DNA of 10,947 nucleotides from Candidatus Yonathbacteria bacterium CG17_big_fil_post_rev_8_21_14_2_50_43_9 (GTDB lineage: Bacteria > Patescibacteriota > Minisyncoccia > Phycocordibacterales > UBA1550): the NCBI GenBank assembly GCA_002771015.1, contig PCUO01000028.1, forward strand, positions 3,381 through 14,327. Direction: 5' to 3'. A program made the position numbers and the translations under genes. This document shows positions 6,537-10,947 of this stretch, piece by piece. Below the pieces are notes generated by a model. The model saw only the letters and a program-made list of their open reading frames with translations. It searched no databases and was not told the DNA's origin. Within the stretch, counting starts at the first letter, position 1, and every line of letters begins with the position of its first letter.

Positions 6537-7388
6537 ATGGAAATTCTTGCCCTTATTTTTGTCTTTATTCTCGGCACCATCATCGGTAGTTTTTTGAATG
6601 TCGTTATTTATCGCTACAACAGCGGGACCTCACCGCTTACGGGTCGCTCGCAATGTTTCTCGTGCGGAAGGACGCTCACATGGCGGGAGCTCATTCCGGT
6701 CTTTAGTTTTTTGGCTTCACGCGGTCGTTGCGCAGATTGCCACGTGCGTCTCTCGTGGCAGTACCCGATAGTTGAAATTCTTTCGGGCATCATTTTTGTT
6801 GCTGTATTTTTATTACAGAAAACACCAATTGAGTCTGCGTATTTGATAGTTATTTTTTCAACACTTTTGGTGATTGCGGTCTATGATATGAGACATCAGA
6901 TTATTCCAGATGGGCTAGCCATTTTTTCTGCGCTACTTTCTCTCTTTTGGTTTATTTGGTCCACACTGGCAAGCTTTGAGCGACTATTACATTTTCCATA
7001 TTATTGGACACTTATCGCGGGGCCAATGCTATTTTTCCCGTTTTGGGCGCTCTGGTTTGTATCAAAGGGTCGCTGGCTCGGTCTTGGTGACGGCAAACTA
7101 GCGCTTGGAATAGGGTGGTTCCTTGGCGCGACGCTCGGTGGTTCGGCTGTTATGCTCGCGTTTTGGATAGGAGCCGCATACGCACTCACTATGATGGCAA
7201 CTCAAAGAGTTGCCATCATAGTGAGTGCGTATGCTAGTCATAAGCCTCAAAACCAAAAGCCAAAAGTTCCCTTATCAATGCAAAGCGAAATCCCATTTGG
7301 GCCATTCCTTATTCTCGCTGTTTTTATCGTATACTTTACAGGAGTGAACTTTTTTGATGGCTCTGTGAACTTCATTACTTTTTTATGA
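6537..7388 (+). CDS. pilD: Prepilin peptidase PilD (type 4 leader peptidase, aspartic)
   Basis: This 283-residue polytopic membrane enzyme cleaves prepilin leaders and, in many homologues, N-methylates the new N-terminus. The N-terminal helix ends in 'GSFLNVVIYR'. The cytoplasmic domain carries the zinc tetracysteine Cys40/Cys43 and Cys65/Cys68 around the conserved 'LTWRELIPVFSFL' region. Catalytic Asp117 is in 'AVYDMRHQIIPD' and Asp185 in 'GLGDGKLAL'. The 'EIPFGPFLIL' motif (251-260) precedes the last helix. All key residues are present. Anomaly: residues ~214-233 are encoded by a perfect 28-bp inverted repeat (7176-7234), placed between the helix after the GxGD motif and the EIPFGPF motif. 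The frame stays open. The TGA stop overlaps the ATG of the next gene (ATGA), suggesting coupled translation with the minor prepilins. Confidence 0.95.
   Translation: MEILALIFVFILGTIIGSFLNVVIYRYNSGTSPLTGRSQCFSCGRTLTWRELIPVFSFLASRGRCADCHVRLSWQYPIVEILSGIIFVAVFLLQKTPIESAYLIVIFSTLLVIAVYDMRHQIIPDGLAIFSALLSLFWFIWSTLASFERLLHFPYYWTLIAGPMLFFPFWALWFVSKGRWLGLGDGKLALGIGWFLGATLGGSAVMLAFWIGAAYALTMMATQRVAIIVSAYASHKPQNQKPKVPLSMQSEIPFGPFLILAVFIVYFTGVNFFDGSVNFITFL
7176..7234. repeat. Perfect 28-bp inverted repeat inside pilD
   Basis: The arm 7176-7203 is the exact reverse complement of 7207-7234, separated only by AAA (7204-7206). Pairing stops at both outer edges. In frame it encodes 'AYALTMMATQRVAIIVSAYA', so both arms are translated without a stop. 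Perfect pairing over 28 bp in coding DNA is exceptional and would give a very stable RNA hairpin. Confidence 0.95.
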
Positions 7389-8167
7389 CAAAACATACTC
7401 AACATACAACATTTATGAGTCAGACGACTCGTCATTGCAATGAACGAAGCAACCCATGTGCCCTAGATTGCCACAGAGGAGCATCTCATCGCAAAGACAC
7501 ACAACATATGTGTCATCATGGGGCTGTCAGCCTGTCCGCCACTGCCTATCGCTCAAAGGAAGCAGTCGGGCGATGGCAGGCGGGTTGTCATTTGTCAGTT
7601 TTTAGTTTTCTGCGTACTCGCGGTTTTACCCTCGTTGAAGTCCTCGTTTCAATCGGCATCTTTACAGTATTGACCGGTGTAGTTCTTGCAAATTATCGTG
7701 GATACAACACAAATGCGCTATTCGCAAATGCTTCCGAAGATATTGTTCTCGCATTACGCCAAGCGCAGGTGTACGGGGTGGGGACAAAAAGAGTTGGCGC
7801 ATCATTTGAGGTGCCGTATGGAGTGTATCTCAACACGGACGCCTTAAACAGGAACGGATTTAAATTTTTTGCAGATATTAACGGCAATCATTTGTTTGAT
7901 ATAAATGAAGATGCAGGTCTTATAAATAATGCTACAAAATGGGGGAACTCAATCTCTGTTACCAGTCTTTTGTGTGATGGAATAGCTTGTGGCACAACAT
8001 ATGGCGCGAATGTTACTTTTGAGCGGCCGAATCCAGATGCTTTTATTGCGAATGCTACATCACAAGCAGTTTCTAAGGGTTTGCTAACTATAATCCTAAC
8101 AGATTCAAATACTGGTAAAACATCAACAATAAGTATAACGAGTGCTGGGCAAATTTCACTTCAATAA
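7385..8167 (+). CDS. Minor prepilin, GspH/FimT-like, with a repeat-derived long leader
   Basis: From the ATG at 7385 (overlapping the pilD stop) the protein has 260 residues. Prepilin cleavage is at Gly80|Phe81, followed by FTLVEVLVSIGIFTVLTGVVL with Glu at mature position 5. Downstream 'NASEDIVLALRQAQVYGVGTKR' matches the GspH/FimT pattern of a helix then strand. A loop D-x-N-x-N-x-x-x-D-x-x-E-D (Asp164 to Asp176) looks like a calcium site. Residues 1-79 are Cys/His/Arg-rich and coincide with palindromic repeats, which is unlike any normal leader. An in-frame TTG at 7592 would give an 11-residue leader (SVFSFLRTRG after the start) and a 191-residue protein. The ATGA overlap and the open frame favour 7385; normal leader length favours 7592. 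The product would be a minor pilin priming or capping the fibre. Confidence 0.85.
   Translation: MTKHTQHTTFMSQTTRHCNERSNPCALDCHRGASHRKDTQHMCHHGAVSLSATAYRSKEAVGRWQAGCHLSVFSFLRTRGFTLVEVLVSIGIFTVLTGVVLANYRGYNTNALFANASEDIVLALRQAQVYGVGTKRVGASFEVPYGVYLNTDALNRNGFKFFADINGNHLFDINEDAGLINNATKWGNSISVTSLLCDGIACGTTYGANVTFERPNPDAFIANATSQAVSKGLLTIILTDSNTGKTSTISITSAGQISLQ
7400..7598. repeat. Heptad-flanked composite repeat at the pilD-minor pilin junction
   Basis: The left side has CAACATA (7400-7406) and CAACATT (7407-7413). The right side has TTGTCAT (7585-7591) and TTGTCAG (7592-7598) in the opposite sense. The interior is a series of palindromes: 7430-7498, a 6-bp GACACA/TGTGTC hairpin (7496-7501 with 7509-7514), and a long imperfect hairpin (7536-7583). 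All of it lies within the open frame before the prepilin motif. Confidence 0.55.
7430..7498. repeat. Degenerate 'GTCATTGCGA...GAAGCAAT' palindromic repeat
   Basis: CGTCATTGCAATGA near the left end pairs imperfectly with TCATCGCAAAGAC at the right end. The inner parts read GAACGAAGCAA and AGATTGCC. This is a worn copy of a palindromic repeat type scattered through many bacterial genomes. Its translation gives the familiar 'RHCEERS'-like string, here RHCNERS. Recognition is from memory of the consensus, not from a search. Confidence 0.55.
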
Positions 8168-8179
8168 TATGAAGTAAGA

Positions 8180-8214
8180 ACAATTGACATGAAACAATTA
8201 ACAATTAACAAAAT
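8180..8214 (+). repeat. Heptad array at the start of the second minor prepilin gene
   Basis: Five in-register 7-bp units all begin with ACA, at 8180, 8187, 8194, 8201 and 8208. The two at 8194 and 8201 are identical (ACAATTA). The proposed ATG (8189) lies inside the second unit. Confidence 0.75.
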
Positions 8215-8866
8215 ACGAGGTGAACAATTGACCCCGCTTCGCGGACAACTGACAACTGATAGGATGCGATTGGGAAATGGAACATCTGACTCACGAGTTT
8301 CCTCTGCGCGAAAACCTGCTGTCAGTTGTCAATTGTCGAAGGTCAATTGTTCCAGAAGTGGGTTCACTCTCGTCGAGATGATAGTTTCTCTTGGCTTGTT
8401 TACGATTATCATGTTTATAGCAACAAGCGCGTTACTATCAATAGTAAATACTGACCGCAAGGCGCGTTCGGTGCGTGTTGCTGCCGACAATCTTAATATC
8501 GCGCTTGAGGATATGTCGCGACGAATTAAGACAGGGTCATCATATGATTGTGGTGCAATAGGCGCTCCAACTGATTGTGCTGGTGGATCAAGCTCTCTCA
8601 CCTTTAAGGACCAGGATGAAAATTTAGTGACTTATAGTTGGGATAATACTAATTTCAGTATTTTGCGTGATGGAACCCCAATTACATCTACGGAAATTAC
8701 TATTTCAAATTTAAAATTTATTGTTTCTGGAAGCGCTGTTGGGTCGGCAGATAATGAACAACCAATGGTGGTTATTGTTATTGACGGTTCTCTTGGTTCT
8801 GGCACTACTGAATCTGGTTTTAAAATTCAGACAACGGTAACACAACGCGCATATGATAATCAATAA
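8189..8866 (+). CDS. Minor prepilin, PilW/GspJ-like, with a repeat-derived long leader
   Basis: The protein is 225 residues from the ATG at 8189. The prepilin motif is at Gly58|Phe59, with FTLVEMIVSLGLFTIIMFIATSALL and Glu at mature position 5. The rest ('NLNIALEDMSRRIKTGSSYDCG', a Cys pair at about 106 and 115, 'SNLKFIVSGS', and a final 'FKIQTTVTQR') fits the PilW/GspJ type seen after pilD in this clade. The leader of 57 residues maps onto repeat DNA (8189-8355). An in-frame TTG at 8333 would give a 10-residue leader (SKVNCSRSG after the start) and a 177-residue protein. The frame is open back to the stop of the preceding gene, 21 bases before the ATG, so both starts are possible. The product would be a minor pilin of the tip or priming complex. 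Confidence 0.85.
   Translation: MKQLTINKIRGEQLTPLRGQLTTDRMRLGNGTSDSRVSSARKPAVSCQLSKVNCSRSGFTLVEMIVSLGLFTIIMFIATSALLSIVNTDRKARSVRVAADNLNIALEDMSRRIKTGSSYDCGAIGAPTDCAGGSSSLTFKDQDENLVTYSWDNTNFSILRDGTPITSTEITISNLKFIVSGSAVGSADNEQPMVVIVIDGSLGSGTTESGFKIQTTVTQRAYDNQ
8222..8352. repeat. MITE-like inverted-repeat element within the leader region
   Basis: GAACAATTGACC (8222-8233) is the exact reverse complement of GGTCAATTGTTC (8341-8352). Just inside, 8244-8258 (two ACAACTG units) pairs with 8323-8337, with one mismatch in 15. The left arm also contains CCGC-TTC-GCGG (8234-8244), which keeps the 7-bp register. The whole 131-bp segment is in open frame. Confidence 0.7.
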
Positions 8867-9461
8867 CGAACAGAATATGGAATATGGAATATGGAATATG
8901 GAATCTAAAATACAGGATTCAGTTTTTCCTAATTTCAGCCCGACACGACATTCGACATTCGACATTCGACATTCAGCCCATCGCGGGTTCACCCTCGTCG
9001 AAACTCTTGTTGCTATCGCGATATTGCTCATTGCGGTAGTTGGACCTATCTCGCTAATAGGTGATGCGCTCCACAAACTTTATTATGCAAAAGACCAAAT
9101 GGTTGCAATCAATCTTGCGCAGGAGGGGATAGAGGTTGTAAGGCAGGAAAGGGATAGTGACATGCTTGCTGGTTCTGCATCTGACATATTTTCATTAACA
9201 AGTCCATACTATTATACAGTTAACGCAAGTTCAGCATCACTCAATATTTCTACTGCGGGTCAGAAGCCTGTGTATCTCAATGGAGACTTTTATGAACAAA
9301 GCGGAGGAACAGCAACTCAATTTACACGCCTTATTACGATAACAAGTGTGGGTTCGGGAACAACAGAACGCAAAGTCACATCTACTGTGGAATGGAAGAC
9401 AGGTGGGCAGACTGGTACAATTACAGTATCTGAGTATCTATTCAAATGGGCTATACCATAA
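8853..9461 (+). CDS. Minor prepilin, PilV/GspI-like, with a repeat-derived leader
   Basis: The protein is 202 residues from the ATG at 8853, overlapping the previous gene by 14 bases. The prepilin motif is at Gly45|Phe46: FTLVETLVAIAILLIAVVGP, with Glu at mature position 5. 'AINLAQEGIEVVRQERDSDML' is the typical PilV/GspI segment after the N-terminal helix. The remainder is β-rich and ends 'VSEYLFKWAIP'. The first 44 residues are encoded mostly by two tandem arrays (8873-8900 and 8946-8973). In-frame ATGs at 8877 and 8898 lie within or at the edge of the first array, and no in-frame ATG, GTG or TTG lies closer to the motif. The long leader is therefore hard to avoid here. It is probably translationally coupled to the preceding gene. 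The role would be a minor pilin. Confidence 0.87.
   Translation: MIINNEQNMEYGIWNMESKIQDSVFPNFSPTRHSTFDIRHSAHRGFTLVETLVAIAILLIAVVGPISLIGDALHKLYYAKDQMVAINLAQEGIEVVRQERDSDMLAGSASDIFSLTSPYYYTVNASSASLNISTAGQKPVYLNGDFYEQSGGTATQFTRLITITSVGSGTTERKVTSTVEWKTGGQTGTITVSEYLFKWAIP
8873..8900 (+). repeat. Tandem repeat, 4 x GAATATG
   Basis: Four exact 7-bp copies start at 8873, 8880, 8887 and 8894, plus a partial GAAT. They lie within the leader-coding part of the PilV-like gene. Confidence 0.97.
8946..8973 (+). repeat. Tandem repeat, 4 x CGACATT
   Basis: Four exact 7-bp copies start at 8946, 8953, 8960 and 8967. They end 17 bases before the Gly codon of the prepilin cleavage site and are translated as HSTFDIRHS-type sequence. 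Confidence 0.97.
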
Positions 9462-9463
9462 AA

Positions 9464-9898
9464 ATGAAAAATAATTCAACAAAACAAAAAGGCGCGGTGC
9501 TTTTGATAGCGATTTTGGTGAGCAGTGTAGCGCTTGCTGTAGGCTTTGGTGTTTATAACCGCACTTACAAAGAGCTACTTTTTGCGTCCTTCTGGAAGCA
9601 GACGCAAATTGCATTTTCTGCAGCAGATGAGGGGCTTGAATGCGTGCTATATTATCAAATCCATACAACTGTATCACCCGTAACCTGTTTTGGTGTGACA
9701 ATAGCTCCAGCTACATGGACTCCAGGAAACAGCACAACAGGGTCAGGGTTTAACCTCGATGTTCCAAGCGGAGGATGCGTTAACATAAGAGTCGCATGGA
9801 ATGGTACTGCAACAACAACAGAAGCACGAGGGTATAACGATGCATGCGGGTCAACGAATCCTCGCCGTGTGGAACGCGGACTCGGATTTAGTTTTTAA
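9464..9898 (+). CDS. PilX/GspK-like minor pilin-type protein
   Basis: The protein has 144 residues from the ATG at 9464, two bases after the preceding stop. An in-frame ATG at 9446 would add six residues but overlaps the upstream gene, so it is less likely. The leader MKNNSTKQKG precedes AVLLIAILVSSVALAVGFGV, a prepilin-like helix. The residue at mature position 5 is Ile instead of Glu, as is usual for PilX/GspK-class subunits that sit at the fibre tip. 'QTQIAFSAADEGLECVLYY' (about 47-64) is the characteristic 'aF.AADaGvECaLy' segment of this group. The C-terminal region is β-rich with several Cys (60, 74, 105, 130 approximately), suggesting disulfides. It closes the minor-pilin set, and ligA starts 4 bases after its stop. 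Confidence 0.85.
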   Translation: MKNNSTKQKGAVLLIAILVSSVALAVGFGVYNRTYKELLFASFWKQTQIAFSAADEGLECVLYYQIHTTVSPVTCFGVTIAPATWTPGNSTTGSGFNLDVPSGGCVNIRVAWNGTATTTEARGYNDACGSTNPRRVERGLGFSF

Positions 9899-9902
9899 AT
9901 AT

Positions 9903-10947
9903 ATGCGAGCGAATACAACAAATAACAGTTTGCGTCCAGGACGCGTGTCACGGCACAGCTCTGGTGAACTGCCAGCTGATTCGAAAACAAAGAGTGAGGC
10001 GATGGAGCGCCTAGATTCGTTACGGAAAACCATTGAGCATCATAGGTACCTGTATCATGTATTAAATAAGTCCGAGATTTCACCCGAAGCTCTTGATGCG
10101 CTGAAGCACGAGCTCGTGCTTATTGAAAAAGCGTACCCTGATTTAATTACTCCCGACTCGCCATCACAGCGTGTCGCTGGGGAGCCATTAAAGGGTTTCA
10201 AAAAAGTGGAACACACTGTTCCTCAGTGGTCTTTTAATGACGCTTTTTCTCCAGAAGAAATGCGCGAGTTTGATACGCGTGTGAAGAATATGCTTGCAAA
10301 GGCTCCCAGCTTTGAAACTCACTTGGAAACCGGACGTCCAAGTGAGGTAAAAAAAGTTTCACCATCATACGTGTGTGAACTAAAAATTGACGGGCTCAAG
10401 GTTGTGCTTACATATGAGAAGGGTCTTCTTGTAACCGCTGCAACTCGTGGCGATGGGATCGTTGGTGAAGATGTGACTGCAAACATAAAAATGATTGAGT
10501 CAGTACCGCTTTCACTTCATGAGAAGGTTTCGGGAGTTTTTGAAGGAGAGGTATGGATGGGAAAGTCTACTCTTCTGCGTTTGAATAAAGAAGAGATAAA
10601 AGCCGGCCATGAGCCGTATGCAAATCCGAGAAACCTTGCCGCAGGGACGATACGCCAGCTTGATCCAGCCATTGTGAAAGCACGCACGCTTGATGTTTTT
10701 ATTTATGATGTAACCGCCCTTGATAAAGAAATTCCAAACACACAAACAAAAGAACTTGCTTTTTTGCAGAAACTCGGCTTTAAGGTAAATGAACATTTTG
10801 TAGAATGTAAAACAATTGAAGAAGTAATCGCATTCTGGCAGAAGTGGCAAAAGCGAGCATCAAAGGAAGACTACTGGATTGACGGCGTCGTGGTAAAAGT
10901 AAACGAAAAAGAGTACCAAGACGCGCTCGGTTACACTGGCAAGGCAC
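9903..10947 (+). CDS. ligA: NAD+-dependent DNA ligase LigA (3' truncated by the window)
   Basis: The frame is open from the ATG at 9903 to the window end, with 348 residues visible of a protein usually about 650-700 long. LigA seals nicks using NAD+ during replication and repair. Visible are the Ia domain ('HHRYLYHVLNKSEIS...LDALKHEL', 'LITPDSPSQRVAGEPL'), the adenylation motif CELKIDG with nucleophile Lys161, 'ATRGDGIVGEDVT', 'GEVWM', 'ANPRNLAAGTIRQLDP' and 'DGVVVKVN'. In the Ia region Tyr51 and His52 are present. The positions matching the conserved Asp and Tyr (Asp32 and Tyr35 in E. coli) are Pro61 and Leu64, while Asp65 is kept. The first ~33 residues are an atypical Ser/Arg/Thr-rich extension. 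An ATG at 10002, preceded by GAGG, would remove it. The gene follows the pilus genes by 4 bases and may be co-transcribed. Confidence 0.97.
   Translation, partial: MRANTTNNSLRPGRVSRHSSGELPADSKTKSEAMERLDSLRKTIEHHRYLYHVLNKSEISPEALDALKHELVLIEKAYPDLITPDSPSQRVAGEPLKGFKKVEHTVPQWSFNDAFSPEEMREFDTRVKNMLAKAPSFETHLETGRPSEVKKVSPSYVCELKIDGLKVVLTYEKGLLVTAATRGDGIVGEDVTANIKMIESVPLSLHEKVSGVFEGEVWMGKSTLLRLNKEEIKAGHEPYANPRNLAAGTIRQLDPAIVKARTLDVFIYDVTALDKEIPNTQTKELAFLQKLGFKVNEHFVECKTIEEVIAFWQKWQKRASKEDYWIDGVVVKVNEKEYQDALGYTGKA

Noticed and set aside
7386..7480. UGA recoding as in Gracilibacteria/Absconditabacteria
   Set aside because: pilD ends naturally at TGA after its last helix, and reading through gives only repeat-derived sequence. 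The standard code fits.
8873..8973. CRISPR-like array
   Set aside because: The repeats are 7 bp and directly abutting, without spacers of uniform length, and no cas genes are nearby.
9446..9463. Earlier ATG for the PilX-like gene
   Set aside because: It overlaps the previous coding region, while the ATG at 9464 gives a normal 10-residue leader right after the stop.
10512..10850. 112-codon open frame on the minus strand
   Set aside because: It lies wholly opposite ligA, which has clear family motifs. The minus-strand translation shows no recognisable domain.

Overview
The window reads as one chromosomal type IV pilus (T4P) locus from a Patescibacteria/CPR bacterium, most likely of the Parcubacteria (Paceibacteria) group. 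This rests on gene order, on protein style (short PilP-like protein, single-domain response regulator between pilB and pilT, LigA with an 'ALDALKHEL' segment) and on the absence of Shine-Dalgarno sequences before the genes. A finer name is not justified. The standard code is used, and TGA ends pilD. All recognised genes are on the + strand.

Layout: end of a pilO-like gene (1-212); small one-TM PilP-like protein (217-663); extension ATPase pilB (669-2393); junction with 7-bp repeats, a hairpin and an extended -10 promoter (2397-2547); CheY-like response regulator (2557-2970); retraction ATPase pilT (2976-4052); junction with inverted repeats around promoter-like boxes (4082-4182); platform protein pilC (4223-5419); a 488-bp non-coding stretch with a repeat element, a promoter and a highly structured leader (5420-5907); major-pilin-type gene (5908-6366); terminator hairpin plus promoter (6486-6530); prepilin peptidase pilD (6537-7388); three minor prepilins of GspH, PilW/GspJ and PilV/GspI type (7385-9461); a PilX/GspK-like protein (9464-9898); and the 5' part of ligA (9903 to the window end).

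How it works together: PilB powers and PilT reverses pilin polymerisation on the PilC platform. The PilO-like and PilP-like proteins form the inner-membrane alignment part. PilD trims the leaders of the major pilin and of the minor pilins that would prime or tip the fibre. The response regulator is a candidate controller of the motors.

The most unusual content is non-coding. (1) Degenerate 7-bp tandem repeats occur at most gene junctions, facing inward in inverted orientation around a palindromic interior. (2) In three consecutive minor-pilin genes this repeat DNA lies in open reading frame immediately before the prepilin cleavage site, so it would encode leader peptide that PilD removes. (3) pilD contains a perfect 28-bp inverted repeat with a 3-nt loop. 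(4) Two genes start almost directly at the predicted transcript start, each after a hairpin and a TGG-TATAAT-like box. (5) The pilin gene has a roughly 250-nt structured leader.
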